A stretch of 47,355 nt of DNA from an uncultured Porphyromonadaceae bacterium (GCA_946553045.1 CAMNRO010000021.1:1-47355); one strand, 5' to 3'; shown: positions 17,348 through 27,349, counted from the stretch's first letter. Notes: generated by a model not told the origin, from the sequence alone. Program-made: numbers and translations.

Positions 17348-18097
17348 TTATTGCCTTGGGCGGCATGAATCGAGCCATGCATCCCACTCGGCCCGGCTGC
17401 CGTTGAATGTATTGAGGTCTACATGTCCGCGCACTCCCGGAACGCGGCCTATGTGGCTGTGCTGCCAAAGTCGCCATGCCTCGTGGCCGAGCGGAGGATT
17501 GGTGAAAGAGCATATCCATACTTCGGGGCTGTCCTGCGCCGCAAATCCGTTGCGCACGAAGCGGGCATGTCCCTGTTTGTTTGTGTATATGATTACCTTG
17601 TGGCCCTGGGCCCGGAGCAAGGCCACGAGTATGCCGAGGCGTTCGCGGATAATGGCTGTGGTTTCGCCGGGAGCATTGCGCCATTCCTCCACGTCTATCG
17701 CAAGCGGGAGGTCGAGCTTCAGGCTATCGATGGCTTTGAGAAAATTCGCGCTCTGGAGAGCACCGTCGCAGTCGAAACGGAAGAAATGATAGGCGCCGAC
17801 GGCAAGCCCGGCCCTGCGTGCTGCCTCGTAGTTGCGGATAAAAGCCTGGTCGCGGAACGATATGCCCTCGCTCGCTTTGAGATATGCGAAATCGATGCCG
17901 ATGTCGGCCAGCGAGTCGAAGCAGACGGTGCCGTTATGAGCCGACAAATCCACTCCGGTCACAGGATAGCGCTCCCGGTCGATGTCGGCGTGTGGCTCTC
18001 TGACGCGCAGAGCACGCCACGATGCCATGCCGGCAACCAGCAGTCCGGTGGCTGCAATTAGCGCAATCGCTGTTTTTCGGGCGTTTTTATCGGTCAT
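17348..18097 (-). CDS. GH25 family lysozyme-like muramidase
   Basis: A 249-residue membrane-anchored or exported glycoside hydrolase family 25 protein that would cleave peptidoglycan glycan strands. A single hydrophobic segment (IALIAATGLLVAGMASW, about residues 9-26) precedes the catalytic TIM-barrel, whose hallmarks are GVDLSAHNG, FAYLKASEG, GAYHFFRF and the acidic LAIDVEEW. WRLWQHSHIGRVPG near the end is the usual final strand. I start at ATG 18097, because the longer frame reaching 18166 would include the promoter at 18102-18134. The message would be leaderless or nearly so. porU follows at 43 nt. Confidence 0.92.
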   Translation of the reverse strand: MTDKNARKTAIALIAATGLLVAGMASWRALRVREPHADIDRERYPVTGVDLSAHNGTVCFDSLADIGIDFAYLKASEGISFRDQAFIRNYEAARRAGLAVGAYHFFRFDCDGALQSANFLKAIDSLKLDLPLAIDVEEWRNAPGETTAIIRERLGILVALLRAQGHKVIIYTNKQGHARFVRNGFAAQDSPEVWICSFTNPPLGHEAWRLWQHSHIGRVPGVRGHVDLNTFNGSRAEWDAWLDSCRPRQ

Positions 18098-18101
18098 AAT
18101 G

Positions 18102-18134
18102 CAAAAATAGCGAAAATTTTTTTGCTTATTCAAA
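18102..18134 (-). promoter_or_regulatory. Promoter of the GH25 gene
   Basis: On the minus strand TTTG (18134-18131), a 21-nt spacer and TATTTTTG (18109-18102) form a near-perfect Bacteroidetes promoter. Only 4 nt separate the last base of the -7 element from the ATG. Confidence 0.7.
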
Positions 18135-18198
18135 AAAAATGCAACGACCCTCCCGGGCAATTGCATCCTAACCTATGATTCACTTATTGTGGCATGTA

Positions 18199-18216
18199 AT
18201 TGGTTTGTAAACCAAT
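18199..18216. promoter_or_regulatory. 18-bp palindrome, operator-like
   Basis: Two perfect 8-nt arms (ATTGGTTT and AAACCAAT) flank GT. It lies about 65 bp upstream of the GH25 promoter in the 208-bp gap after comF. It could be a repressor or activator site; no regulator gene is nearby. Confidence 0.4.
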
Positions 18217-18236
18217 CTTTCCGTTATTGTATTTGC

Positions 18237-18281
18237 AAAGGCAAAGTTAATGATATTTTTGAGATTTGCATTTTTGCCTTT
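18237..18281. repeat. Inverted repeat downstream of comF
   Basis: The arms AAAGGCAAA (18237-18245) and TTTGCCTTT (18273-18281) are 9-bp perfect complements around a 27-nt AT-rich loop. It lies 25 nt past the comF stop and may act as a weak terminator of the leftward panB-comF transcript; there is no T run after it. Confidence 0.4.
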
Positions 18282-18305
18282 AGGGTTTAAATTATTTTAA
18301 CAGTG

Positions 18306-19013
18306 TTATTCCGGCGCGCCCAAGGCCAGTGCTCCTATTGATGCCGGCTTCGCTCCGGCCCGGCCTATGGAAAGCACGCACTCCGACAATGTTGCGCCGG
18401 TCGTGACGATATCGTCGACAATGCATATGTCGAGGCCATCGAGTTCTGCCGGCTCACGGCACGCCACAGTGCCCATTACATTGGTGAGGCGTCTCTGGCG
18501 CGAACGGTGTGTCTGGGTGGCGTGAGGCGCCGCGGCCACAAGGTTGTCGCCTACGGGGATACCTGTGATGTCAGATATCCCGACGGCAATCTCGCGGCTT
18601 TGGTTATACCCTCGGCGAATCTGCTTGAACCAGTGCATCGGAACGGGCAAAAGCACATCTATTGCCGCTATTGCCGCGGGGTGGTCGGCAATAAGTTCGC
18701 GTGCGAAAGCACGGCCGAGCAAGCGGGCCTGGCGCGGACGGTCGCCGTATTTGGCGCTGCGCACAAGGTCAGCAAAGGGGCTTTCGCGGTTGTAGCGGAA
18801 CCATACGGCAGAGAAGCCCGGCTGAGCCGGCCCGTTCGACAGAGCTTCGGCAATGCCGGTGTCGCCCGTATGGCCTATGAGCCGCGGGAGTGTAAGGAGG
18901 CATTCTGTGCACATTGCTTCCTCGCCATGAAGCATTGCACGCCTGCATGCCGGGCATAGCCGCGGCAGGCAGACGTGCAGTAATTCGTCGGTGAGATGCC
19001 GTATTGAAATCAA
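18306..19013 (-). CDS. comF: ComF family phosphoribosyltransferase-like protein
   Basis: The 235-residue protein has the ComF layout. An N-terminal zinc-binding double-cysteine motif ([12 protein letters not shown], then CTEC) is followed by a phosphoribosyltransferase fold with [20 protein letters not shown] and the PRPP loop [13 protein letters not shown]. ComF is linked to DNA uptake and recombination in other bacteria; its role here is inferred. It starts with TTG at 19013, overlapping the panB stop (TTGA). The next ATG would remove the first CPxC cysteines, so I keep TTG. It is the last gene of the leftward nadA-to-comF series. Confidence 0.9.
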   Translation of the reverse strand: MISIRHLTDELLHVCLPRLCPACRRAMLHGEEAMCTECLLTLPRLIGHTGDTGIAEALSNGPAQPGFSAVWFRYNRESPFADLVRSAKYGDRPRQARLLGRAFARELIADHPAAIAAIDVLLPVPMHWFKQIRRGYNQSREIAVGISDITGIPVGDNLVAAAPHATQTHRSRQRRLTNVMGTVACREPAELDGLDICIVDDIVTTGATLSECVLSIGRAGAKPASIGALALGAPE

Positions 19014-19831
19014 TACTGTTCGGAAGCGTTCGGGAAGTCGGAAGTCTTCACATCGTCGATGTATCTTCCGACAGCCTGATTGATGATTGTGGAGAGGTCG
19101 GCGTAGCGGCGCAGGAATTTAGGCGAGAAACCCTGGTTGATGCCAAGCATATCGTGCATTACAAGCACCTGACCGTCGACACCGCCGCCGGCACCGATGC
19201 CGATGACAGGAATAGTGAGTTCCGATGCCACACGCTCGGCCAGTTTTGCAGGAATCTTCTCAAGCACCAGGGCAAAGCAGCCGATTTCTTCGAGAAGGTG
19301 GGCGTCGGCAAGGAGCTTTTCAGCTTCGCGCTCCTCTTTGGCGCGCACAGCGTAGGTGCCGAATTTGTTGATGGACTGCGGGGTGAGGCCAAGATGACCC
19401 ATCACAGGTATGCCCGCGCACAGGATACGCTCGATAGACTCGCGTATCTCGGAACCGCCTTCCATCTTCACGGCTTCGGCATGGCTCTCCTTCATTATGC
19501 GTATTGCAGACGCGAGAGCTTCTTTCGAATTGCCCTGGTATGTGCCGAATGGCATGTCGCAAACAACAAGAGCGCGTTTTGTGCCTTTGATCACGCTTTT
19601 GGCGTGGTATATCATCTGGTCGAGAGTTATCGGGAGAGTGGTGATATTGCCGGCCATGACGTTGGAGGCAGAATCGCCCACAAGAATAACGTCAATACCG
19701 GCTTCGTCGATGAGTTTGGCCATCGAGTAGTCGTAAGCCGTGAGCATGGCGATTTTTTCGCCGCGCTGCTTCATCTCGATAAGACGCGAGGTTGTCACCT
19801 TGCGCTTGTCGTCTACAGTATTGGTTGACAT
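19010..19831 (-). CDS. panB: 3-methyl-2-oxobutanoate hydroxymethyltransferase
   Basis: PanB adds a hydroxymethyl group from methylene-THF to alpha-ketoisovalerate, the first committed step of pantothenate synthesis. The 273-residue protein has the expected length and motifs: [19 protein letters not shown] near the N-terminus, [11 protein letters not shown] with the metal-binding aspartate, [24 protein letters not shown] and [18 protein letters not shown]. Its stop overlaps the TTG of comF by 3 nt, so comF is probably translated by re-initiation. No panC or panD lies nearby. Confidence 0.96.
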   Translation of the reverse strand: MSTNTVDDKRKVTTSRLIEMKQRGEKIAMLTAYDYSMAKLIDEAGIDVILVGDSASNVMAGNITTLPITLDQMIYHAKSVIKGTKRALVVCDMPFGTYQGNSKEALASAIRIMKESHAEAVKMEGGSEIRESIERILCAGIPVMGHLGLTPQSINKFGTYAVRAKEEREAEKLLADAHLLEEIGCFALVLEKIPAKLAERVASELTIPVIGIGAGGGVDGQVLVMHDMLGINQGFSPKFLRRYADLSTIINQAVGRYIDDVKTSDFPNASEQY

Positions 19832-19886
19832 TTTATTGGATTGATAATTAATAATATAGAATTAATAATTATTTGGTGTTGCCTGT

Positions 19887-20417
19887 TTATGACAATCCTA
19901 AGGAACTGAGTATTTCGATGACTTCAGCGCCTGAGAGATTGCGGCGGCGGCTTATATGGCCTGCGAAATTATGTGCTACTTCCTGTACTCCCGGGTGACG
20001 GAATACGCGCTGCACATAGCTGAGGCAGCCTTCGAAGAGGCGGTCGGACTCATCGTTGTCGAGGCCGCAGTGGTCGAGGCCTTCGGCACGGACGGCTTCG
20101 CGCACGGGGCGCATGTCGTCGTCGGTCATGCCGCGGTGGCCGAGCACGTAGCGCCGGCACACGATATTTCCCAGAGTCATCGAAGTTGTCATGCGGAGGT
20201 CGGCGAGCGTCTGTTCCCATACAATGCGTGCCGACATGCGGGGATTGCCCTTGAAGCCGTAGTCGTGGCTCATGACAATGCTTTCGCCCGCAGGCGCGTC
20301 GAGGCTTATTTCGCAAAGATATTTTTCGCCGTCGAGAGCCACCAGAGTTATGGCCATGCCGGCGAGTCCGTATGTTTTGTCACGCTCGTCTGAGTAGCGC
20401 AATGTTGAGTGATCCAT
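19887..20417 (-). CDS. Conserved-looking cytoplasmic protein of unknown function
   Basis: This 176-residue protein has no signal peptide or membrane segment. The first half looks beta-rich (LAGMAITLVALDGEKYLCEISLD, described here in part), with MSHDYGFKGNPRMSARIVW. The second half is helical with acidic and arginine residues and ends SGAEVIEILSSLGLS. I recognise no family. It lies 56 nt after porZ and 55 nt before panB on the same strand. It could be a small regulatory or structural protein, but nothing in the sequence shows which. Confidence 0.78.
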   Translation of the reverse strand: MDHSTLRYSDERDKTYGLAGMAITLVALDGEKYLCEISLDAPAGESIVMSHDYGFKGNPRMSARIVWEQTLADLRMTTSMTLGNIVCRRYVLGHRGMTDDDMRPVREAVRAEGLDHCGLDNDESDRLFEGCLSYVQRVFRHPGVQEVAHNFAGHISRRRNLSGAEVIEILSSLGLS

Positions 20418-20473
20418 ATGTATATGTTATTTCCTTGTCAGGAAAACGGTGTTTTGGGGTTTGCGGTTCAAGG

Positions 20474-22906
20474 TCAGTTCACGACCATTATCTTGGCAAC
20501 GGCGCCGGAGGAGCCGCCGTCGCTGGTTTCGGAGGCGAAGACGAAGTACACTCCTGTGCGTACGCGTTCGCCGGCATTGTTGCAGCCATCCCAGCTGATC
20601 ATGCCTCCTTCCGAGCGGCCCTGGAAAAAGACGTTGCCGGCAATGTCGGCTATTTTGACAAGCGAATTGTCTTTGAGGCCGGCAACGGTAATCCAGCCGG
20701 TGTAGTCAGGGCGCACGGGGTTGGGGTATGCATAGACGTCGGAGTAGTCTTCGGCCGCAGGCGACGAGTCGCTGTCGAAAGAGTAGAGGCCGTCGGCAGT
20801 TCCGAAAAACACTTTATTGCTCAGCGGATGGCATGTGGCGAAGTAAACCGTGTTTGAGTTGAGCGGCGAATTGGCGGTTGTGAAATGATTTATTATTTCG
20901 GTGCCGTCCTCGTTTACGAGGTAGACACCGTCGTTGGCGGTGGCAAGCCATTTGCGGTTCGACGGGTCGACTGATATAGACAATACCCGGACGCCGTCGA
21001 GAAGGTAGTCGCCGAACTGGGTTCCGTCGTTTCGCGGCACGATGGGGCGCCTGAACGTAAGGTCGGATGTCATTGCAGTTGCCGGGCGTGTCAGGACGAG
21101 AGGCCCTATGTCCGAACAGAACCATATATGGCCCTTATGGTCTTCGACAGGGAATGGCAGGCGTTTCACGTCGAGCGAATGGCCTTCGGTGTCGTTGAAC
21201 ATATGGTGAACCATATAGGTGTCGTCGCTGAAATCGGACGGCGTGCCTTTTGTGTCGATGACTGCCAGCGATTCCGTGCTTGCGCCTACTGTGATAAAAA
21301 TGTAGTTGGACCGCTTGCAGAAAAGAGCCGAAAGTTCACGGGAGCCTTCGAAATCGGGAAGGACCACAGATATGAAATCAGACTTGCTGACTTTATCGAG
21401 GCCGCTTCGGCGTTTTTCCGAAGGGAGCACCATGAAAGTGGCTGCAGGTGCCTGACGATGTCCGAGACCGAGCCACAGGTTGCCAGACGGGTCGATGGCG
21501 ACGTTGTAGCCTCGGGGGTTGAGGGTGCCTTCGTAGCAGTTTGTGTTGTTGAAATTTGCAATCACTTCATTGTCGCGGAATGCAAAGAAAGGGGCATGGT
21601 TGAAGGCCTGATACCATATGTCGGGATTGTCGGGGTCTTCGACAACGCGGCTCGCACCGCCGACAAGACCCGGCCAGCCTGCTTTTTTCTGAAGATTAGC
21701 CATGGCCGGTACGATGCCCGAAGGGTCGAACCGGGGTACGGTCACGTCTTTAATCTGGCCTGTGGCGGGGTAAAATATATTTACCGACTGGATTCCGTTT
21801 GAATCGTCGACGCTGAGGGCGTCGAAATATTGCGAAGGGGTTCTCTTGACAATATAGAGGCGCTCACCGTCTTTGCTCCATGTGGCGCCCCAGGCTTCGT
21901 GCACTGTCAGACCTTCCGGGCGGAAAGGCTGCATGAGCACCGACGGTATGGAGCCGGAAATGTCGTATTGTCCGATACCGTCTACGTCTGCCGTCCAGAC
22001 CGACGACAGGCCTTTTGCCGAGAATTTCTTTGTATCTTTCAGGGCGGCAGGGATTTCTATGGTCTCGCGTAAGCCGCTCTCGGATATGATATATGCCTTG
22101 TCCGAGTTATAGGCGAAGACAGCCCCGTCTTCCAGACGCTGGATTATATCATCTGATATTTTGATGTTATAAAGGTTGCGGGTAAATGTATTGTCACTGA
22201 AGTTGAACACTACCTTGTGGAGGCCGTTGGCGTGGTTGTATATGATAGTGTTGTCCGACAGCGGCTGCATGGCCGAGCTCCATAAGCCGACAATTTTAGT
22301 GAAGCTGTCGAAGGAGTGATGGCGCATGTCTTTTGGCGAAGAGTAGGCATAATCGCCAGTAATCAGCAGCAGATGGTCGCCCATCGGGAAGAGGTGGTCG
22401 GCGCTGAGGTTGTATATGCCTGAATCAACGATTTCCTGCTTTTTCTCGTCGTAGATGGCGAGACCGAACTCGGTGGCGACGTATATGCGTCCGTCGGCGA
22501 AATAGACATCGTTTATGCCATGGCCGCCGGAAATGACCGCATCCTTGATTTCAGGAAGATTGGCAACTCGTCCGTCGTCGAAGAGCATGTCGAGATTGCC
22601 GTTTTCATAGCATACAAGAAGATACTTGCTGTCCTTATTGTAGTAAATATCTTTTATTCCGATGTCCGACAGCTTGTTTGAGGTCGAGTAGATATATATT
22701 TCGTCGGTGTCGGAGTCGCGCGAGTACAGTTTTCCGTTGCTCACGGCAAACATGCGTCCGTTGCCTTCCGTCACTTTGCTAACGTCGTAGCCTATGGTGG
22801 GATAGATGGCCCATCGTCCGGTCATGTCGGTTGCAGCCGAAATGCTTACGGGCTGGAGCATGGTCGCCATTGCTGCGACGATAAGGAGAAATACTTTCTT
22901 AATCAT
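20474..22906 (-). CDS. porZ: Type IX secretion protein PorZ
   Basis: The 810-residue exported protein has a signal peptide (to about residue 25) and opens with the PorZ N-terminal layout: GRWAIYPTIGYDV, NKLSDIGIKDIYYN and YENGNLDMLFDDGRVANLP. Two beta-propeller regions follow, with repeated short blades such as GNLWLGLGH, GHIWFCSDIG, NRKWLATANDGVYLV and NKVFFGTADGLYSF. The C-terminus is a T9SS sorting-type domain (VYAYPNPVRPDYTG, IADIAGNVFFQG, RVRTGVYFVFA). In Porphyromonas PorZ is part of the PorU-V-Q-Z attachment complex that supplies A-LPS. With porU in the same window this supports an LPS-anchoring T9SS. It follows rdgB by 13 nt. Confidence 0.85.
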   Translation of the reverse strand: MIKKVFLLIVAAMATMLQPVSISAATDMTGRWAIYPTIGYDVSKVTEGNGRMFAVSNGKLYSRDSDTDEIYIYSTSNKLSDIGIKDIYYNKDSKYLLVCYENGNLDMLFDDGRVANLPEIKDAVISGGHGINDVYFADGRIYVATEFGLAIYDEKKQEIVDSGIYNLSADHLFPMGDHLLLITGDYAYSSPKDMRHHSFDSFTKIVGLWSSAMQPLSDNTIIYNHANGLHKVVFNFSDNTFTRNLYNIKISDDIIQRLEDGAVFAYNSDKAYIISESGLRETIEIPAALKDTKKFSAKGLSSVWTADVDGIGQYDISGSIPSVLMQPFRPEGLTVHEAWGATWSKDGERLYIVKRTPSQYFDALSVDDSNGIQSVNIFYPATGQIKDVTVPRFDPSGIVPAMANLQKKAGWPGLVGGASRVVEDPDNPDIWYQAFNHAPFFAFRDNEVIANFNNTNCYEGTLNPRGYNVAIDPSGNLWLGLGHRQAPAATFMVLPSEKRRSGLDKVSKSDFISVVLPDFEGSRELSALFCKRSNYIFITVGASTESLAVIDTKGTPSDFSDDTYMVHHMFNDTEGHSLDVKRLPFPVEDHKGHIWFCSDIGPLVLTRPATAMTSDLTFRRPIVPRNDGTQFGDYLLDGVRVLSISVDPSNRKWLATANDGVYLVNEDGTEIINHFTTANSPLNSNTVYFATCHPLSNKVFFGTADGLYSFDSDSSPAAEDYSDVYAYPNPVRPDYTGWITVAGLKDNSLVKIADIAGNVFFQGRSEGGMISWDGCNNAGERVRTGVYFVFASETSDGGSSGAVAKIMVVN

Positions 22907-22919
22907 TGAGAGGAATCTG

Positions 22920-23513
22920 TTAGAGCTGTTGGGAGAGTGAGGCGAGATAGGCCACGAGCTGGCGTACCGCGCGTCCGCGGTGGCTCACGGCGTTTTTCTC
23001 GTCGGGAGTGGCCTGTGCGAATGTCTTGCTCCATCCTTCGGGTCTGAAGAGGGGGTCGTAGCCGAATCCGCCTTCTCCATACGGTTCTGTAGTGATTTCG
23101 CCTTCCACGGTTCCGTTGAAAAAGCGGGGCTCCGAGCCGTCCATAAGCAGGGCTATGGCGGTGCGGAAGCGGGCATGGCGGTCGGGCTTGTCCGCGAGCT
23201 CGCGGAGCAGGCGCGCGTTGTTGGCGGCGCTGTCGTGGCCCGGGCCGGCATAGCGTGCGCTGTAGATTCCGGGGGCTCCGCCGAGTGCATCGACTTCGAG
23301 CCCGGAATCGTCGGCTATGCAGTCGTAGCCATAGTGCTCTTTTACAAAATATGCCTTGAGGAGGGCGTTCCCTTCAAAAGAATCGGCGGTTTCCGGAATG
23401 TCTTCGTGGCAGCCGATATCGGAAAGCCCGAGCACCTCGAAACCCTCGCCGAGGATTTCGCGGAGCTCGCGCAGTTTATGGGTGTTGTTGCTTGCAAAAA
23501 CGATTTGTCGCAT
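22920..23513 (-). CDS. rdgB: dITP/XTP pyrophosphatase
   Basis: RdgB/HAM1 hydrolyses non-canonical purine triphosphates (dITP, XTP) and so prevents their incorporation in DNA and RNA. The 197-residue protein has the substrate-binding SNNTHKLRELREIL near the N-terminus, the metal-binding DDSGLEVDALGGAPGIYSARYAG around residues 70-90 (given here as one described block), GEGGFGYDPLF, and the C-terminal SHRGRAVRQL. It lies 39 nt after leuS and 13 nt before porZ on the same strand. Confidence 0.96.
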   Translation of the reverse strand: MRQIVFASNNTHKLRELREILGEGFEVLGLSDIGCHEDIPETADSFEGNALLKAYFVKEHYGYDCIADDSGLEVDALGGAPGIYSARYAGPGHDSAANNARLLRELADKPDRHARFRTAIALLMDGSEPRFFNGTVEGEITTEPYGEGGFGYDPLFRPEGWSKTFAQATPDEKNAVSHRGRAVRQLVAYLASLSQQL

Positions 23514-23552
23514 AGTAGAATAACGAATCGTTCTGTGGCTTTATTGTTCCGC

Positions 23553-26324
23553 TCAGGAAACCACGATGTTCACAATCTTGCCGGGCACGACGATAATCTT
23601 GCGCACGGTCTTGCCGTCGAGCCACTTGGCGGCACCTTCGGCCTCGAGCGCTGTTTTTTCGACGTCCTCGCGCGCCATGTCGACCGGCACGGTGATGTTG
23701 AAGCGCGCCTTGCCGTTGAAAGACACGGCCATTGTCACGGAGTCTTCCTTGAGGTGTGCCTCTTCGTAGGCGGGCCAGCTGGCGTCGCAGATACTGCTGT
23801 CGTGGCCGAGAGCACCCTGCCAGAGGGCTTCGGCGGCGAAAGGTGCGAAAGGAGCGAGGACCACGGCCAGCGGCTCGAGAATCTCGCGCGAACGGCATTT
23901 CTGCTGCGCAAGTTCGTTGATGCATATCATGAATGCGGCCACAGAGGTGTTGAAGGAGAATGCCTCGATGTCGGCGCTTACTTTCTTGATGAGTTTGTGG
24001 AGACTCTTGAGGTTTTCGCGTGAGGGAGCGGAAGAATCCACCAGGCAGTCATCGCCTTTCCAGTAGAGGCCCCAGAACTTCTTGATGAAGCGGAACACGC
24101 CGTCGATACCGTTCGTATCCCAGGGCTTGCTTGCTTCCAGCGGGCCGAGGAACATTTCATAGAGGCGGAGAGTGTCGGCTCCGTAGCGCTCTACCATATC
24201 GTCGGGGTTGACGACGTTGTGCATCGATTTCGACATCTTCTCGACGGCATGGCCGCAGACGTAGCGTCCGTCTTCGAGCACGAATTCGGCGTCGGCAAAT
24301 TCGGGGCGCCATGCGCGGAAGGCATCCATGTCGAGTACGTCGTTGCTCACCATGTTGATGTCCACGCGGATAGGTGTGGTGTCATACTGGTCTTTGAGGC
24401 CGGCGCTTACGAAGGTGTTGGTGTCCTTGATACGATAAACGAAGCTTGTGCGACCCTGTATCATACCCTGGTTGATGAGCTTGTGGAAGGGCTCGTCGTC
24501 TACCACTTCGCCGTAGTCGTAGAGGAATTTATTCCAGAAGCGGCTGTATATGAGGTGGCCGGTGGCATGTTCGCTACCTCCGATGTAGAGGTCGACGGAG
24601 CGCCAGTATTCGTCGGCTTCGCGGCTTACGAGGGCCTTGTCGTTGTGCGGGTCCATGTAGCGCAGATAGTATGCCGATGAGCCTGCGAAACCGGGCATGG
24701 TGTTGAGCTCCAGCGGATAGCCTTCGGGTGTGTTCCAGTTCTTGGCGCGGCCCAGAGGGGGCTCGCCGGTTTCTGTAGGCAGATATTTGTCTACTTCGGG
24801 AAGCTCGAGAGGGAGCTGGTCAAAAGCGGTGGGAATACCGTCTACATAGCAGATAGGAATAGGTTCGCCCCAATAGCGCTGACGGCTGAAGATGGCGTCG
24901 CGAAGACGGTAGTTTGTCTTGACGCGTCCGATTCCCTTTTCTTCGATGAAGCGCTTGGTGGCGGCTATGGCCTCTTTCACGCTGAGACCGTTAAGCTTGA
25001 GCTCGGGGCCATCGCTGTTTATCATTGTGCCTTCTTTGGCATCGAAGCTTTCTTCGCTTACATCGGCGCCCTCGATAAGAGGAATAATCGGCAGTTCGAA
25101 ATGGCGGGCGAAAGCATAGTCGCGGCTGTCGTGGGCCGGAACCGCCATGATGGCGCCTGTGCCGTAGCCTGCGAGCACGTAGTCGCTGATATAAACGGGT
25201 ATTTTTTTGCCCGACAGCGGGTTGACGGCGTAGCTGCCGCTGAAGACGCCGGTCACTTTCTTATCTATCATGCGTTCGCGTTCGGTGCGGTGCTTGATGG
25301 TTTCGAGGTATGCGTCTACGGCCTCTTTCTGTTCGGGGGTGGTAAGTTCTTTCACATACTTGCTCTCGGGGGCGAGTACCATGAAAGTCACGCCGAAGAC
25401 GGTGTCGGCGCGTGTGGTGAATATTTCGAGGTCTATGTCGTCGCGGCCATCGATTCTGAAGTGCATTTCAGCACCTTCCGAGCGGCCGATCCAGTTGCGC
25501 TGTGTCTCTTTGATGGATTCAGACCAGTCGATGCGGTCGAGGCCCTGAAGGAGGCGTTCGGCATATGCCGACACTCGCAGACACCACTGCCACATCTCTT
25601 TCTGTTCCACGGGGTAGCCGCCGCGGACCGATACGCCTTCGCTCACTTCGTCGTTGGCGAGCACGGTGCCGAGCTTGGGGCACCAGTTCACCATGGTGTT
25701 GGCCTGGTAGGCCAGACGATAGTTCATCAGAGTATCGCTCTTTTCTTTATCGGACATCGCCTTCCATTCGTCGGCGGTGAAATGCAGCTCCTTGTTGCAT
25801 GCGGCGTTTACACCTTCGGCGCCTTCGCTTTCGAATTTTTCGATGAGTTTTTCAATCGGCATGGCGCGGTCGGCGGTCTTGTCGTAGTAGGAGGCGAACA
25901 TTTTGAGGAACGCCCACTGTGTCCAGCGGTAAAATTCGGGGTCGCAGGTGCGGATTTCGCGGTCCCAGTCGAAGCTGAAACCGATTTTGTCGAGCTGGCT
26001 GCGGTAGCGGGCCGTGTTGATTCGGGTTGTTACCTCGGGGTGCTGGCCGGTCTGGATAGCATATTGTTCGGCGGGAAGGCCATATGCGTCGTAGCCCATG
26101 GGGTGGAGCACGTTAAAGCCCTGCAGGCGCTTGTGGCGCGCTACGATGTCGCTGGCAATATATCCAAGGGGGTGTCCTACGTGCAGGCCGGCTCCCGAAG
26201 GATAGGGGAACATGTCGAGCACATAATATTTGGGCTTGGAACGGTCTATCTCTACGTGATAGATATTGCGGTCTTTCCAGTACTGAGCCACGCGGCTCTC
26301 TATTTCTTTGTGATTGTATTCCAT
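23553..26324 (-). CDS. leuS: Leucyl-tRNA synthetase
   Basis: This class I aminoacyl-tRNA synthetase charges tRNA-Leu. The 923-residue protein has the HIGH equivalent HVGH (residues 48-51), the CP1 editing insertion with threonine-rich [13 protein letters not shown] and [16 protein letters not shown], the tRNA-synthetase core RYWGEPIPI and [19 protein letters not shown] near residue 695, and the anticodon-binding and C-terminal domains. The length is normal for Bacteroidales. It follows nadA by 34 nt and is probably cotranscribed with it, rdgB and porZ. Confidence 0.98.
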   Translation of the reverse strand: MEYNHKEIESRVAQYWKDRNIYHVEIDRSKPKYYVLDMFPYPSGAGLHVGHPLGYIASDIVARHKRLQGFNVLHPMGYDAYGLPAEQYAIQTGQHPEVTTRINTARYRSQLDKIGFSFDWDREIRTCDPEFYRWTQWAFLKMFASYYDKTADRAMPIEKLIEKFESEGAEGVNAACNKELHFTADEWKAMSDKEKSDTLMNYRLAYQANTMVNWCPKLGTVLANDEVSEGVSVRGGYPVEQKEMWQWCLRVSAYAERLLQGLDRIDWSESIKETQRNWIGRSEGAEMHFRIDGRDDIDLEIFTTRADTVFGVTFMVLAPESKYVKELTTPEQKEAVDAYLETIKHRTERERMIDKKVTGVFSGSYAVNPLSGKKIPVYISDYVLAGYGTGAIMAVPAHDSRDYAFARHFELPIIPLIEGADVSEESFDAKEGTMINSDGPELKLNGLSVKEAIAATKRFIEEKGIGRVKTNYRLRDAIFSRQRYWGEPIPICYVDGIPTAFDQLPLELPEVDKYLPTETGEPPLGRAKNWNTPEGYPLELNTMPGFAGSSAYYLRYMDPHNDKALVSREADEYWRSVDLYIGGSEHATGHLIYSRFWNKFLYDYGEVVDDEPFHKLINQGMIQGRTSFVYRIKDTNTFVSAGLKDQYDTTPIRVDINMVSNDVLDMDAFRAWRPEFADAEFVLEDGRYVCGHAVEKMSKSMHNVVNPDDMVERYGADTLRLYEMFLGPLEASKPWDTNGIDGVFRFIKKFWGLYWKGDDCLVDSSAPSRENLKSLHKLIKKVSADIEAFSFNTSVAAFMICINELAQQKCRSREILEPLAVVLAPFAPFAAEALWQGALGHDSSICDASWPAYEEAHLKEDSVTMAVSFNGKARFNITVPVDMAREDVEKTALEAEGAAKWLDGKTVRKIIVVPGKIVNIVVS

Positions 26325-26358
26325 AATATGGCGGTAATGGCCGTAACAGCAGATTTAT

Positions 26359-27321
26359 TTATTTCGAAAGTTCGAGCATGCGGTCTATCGGGCGCAGAGC
26401 TTTCAGCCGCATGTCTTCGTCAATGATTATTTCCGGGCTCTCGGCGCGCAGGCAGTCGCGGAGCTTCGAGAGCGTGTTGAGTTTCATGTATGCGCATTCA
26501 TTACAGCCGCAGGTGCTGTCAGATGGCGGAACGGCTATGAATGTCTTTTCGGGCGCGCTCTTGCGCATCTGGTGCAGGATTCCGCTTTCGGTCGCCACGA
26601 TAAACTCGCGGGCGTCGCTTGCGAGAGCATAGGCGAGCAGAGCGGCTGTCGAGCCAAGTTTGTCGGCCATGAGGCGTACAGGGCGCGAGCACTCGGGGTG
26701 CACAAGCACAGGGGCTTCGGGATGCGCTTTTTTCAGTTCGGCGATGGCTTCGGCCGAGAAACGCTCGTGTACATGACAGGCTCCGTCCCAGAGAATCATA
26801 TTGCGTCCGGTCTCGGCATTGATATAGCCGCCGAGGTTGCGGTCGGGACCGAAAATGATTTTTTCATCGGCCGGGAGCGAATCTATGATTTTGCGGGCGT
26901 TTCCGCTGGTTACGAGTATGTCGGTGAGCGCCTTGACTCCAATCGAGGTGTTGACATACGAAACCACCGTGTGGCCCGGGTGCGCCTTTATGAACTCTTC
27001 GAATTCAGCAGCGGGGCAACTGTCGGCCAGCGAGCAGCCTGCATCGACATCAGGCACAAGCACTTTCTTGTCGGGGCACAGCACCTTGACGGTCTCGCCC
27101 ATAAAATGCACGCCGCACATCACCACAATATCGGCATCGGCACAGCATTCAGCCGCTTTCTGAGCCAGGGCAAGCGAGTCGCCGACGTAATCGGCGAGGT
27201 CCTGGAGGGCTCCGTCTACATAATAATGCGCAAGGATAACGGCATTCTTATCCTTCTTGAGCTGCAATATTTCCTGGCGGAGTGCGTCGTCTGCACCCGC
27301 TCCTAAAACACATTGATTCAT
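26359..27321 (-). CDS. nadA: Quinolinate synthase
   Basis: NadA condenses iminoaspartate with dihydroxyacetone phosphate to quinolinate in NAD synthesis, using a [4Fe-4S] cluster. From ATG 27321 the protein has 320 residues. The three cluster cysteines are recognisable in VVMCGVHFMGET, VLVHPECSRPV and STCGCNECAYMKLN. NAVILAHYYVDGALQDLADY, described as the N-terminal substrate region, is typical. The frame extends upstream to 27588, but that part has no family resemblance and contains the promoter. nadB and nadC are not adjacent. It heads the leftward series to comF. Confidence 0.96.
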   Translation of the reverse strand: MNQCVLGAGADDALRQEILQLKKDKNAVILAHYYVDGALQDLADYVGDSLALAQKAAECCADADIVVMCGVHFMGETVKVLCPDKKVLVPDVDAGCSLADSCPAAEFEEFIKAHPGHTVVSYVNTSIGVKALTDILVTSGNARKIIDSLPADEKIIFGPDRNLGGYINAETGRNMILWDGACHVHERFSAEAIAELKKAHPEAPVLVHPECSRPVRLMADKLGSTAALLAYALASDAREFIVATESGILHQMRKSAPEKTFIAVPPSDSTCGCNECAYMKLNTLSKLRDCLRAESPEIIIDEDMRLKALRPIDRMLELSK

Positions 27322-27341
27322 AGCAAATGGTTTATCAGCCG

Positions 27342-27349
27342 CAAAATTA
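27342..27349 (-). promoter_or_regulatory. -7 element of the nadA operon
   Basis: TAATTTTG on the minus strand, 20 nt upstream of the nadA ATG. The -33 region is not clear. It lies inside the spurious upstream extension of the nadA frame, supporting the start at 27321. Confidence 0.55.

Noticed and set aside
25101-26426. Long plus-strand open frame of about 440 codons opposite leuS
   Set aside because: It mirrors the codon structure of leuS on the other strand, has low-complexity Ala/Gly/Val/His composition and no recognisable domain. leuS is certain.
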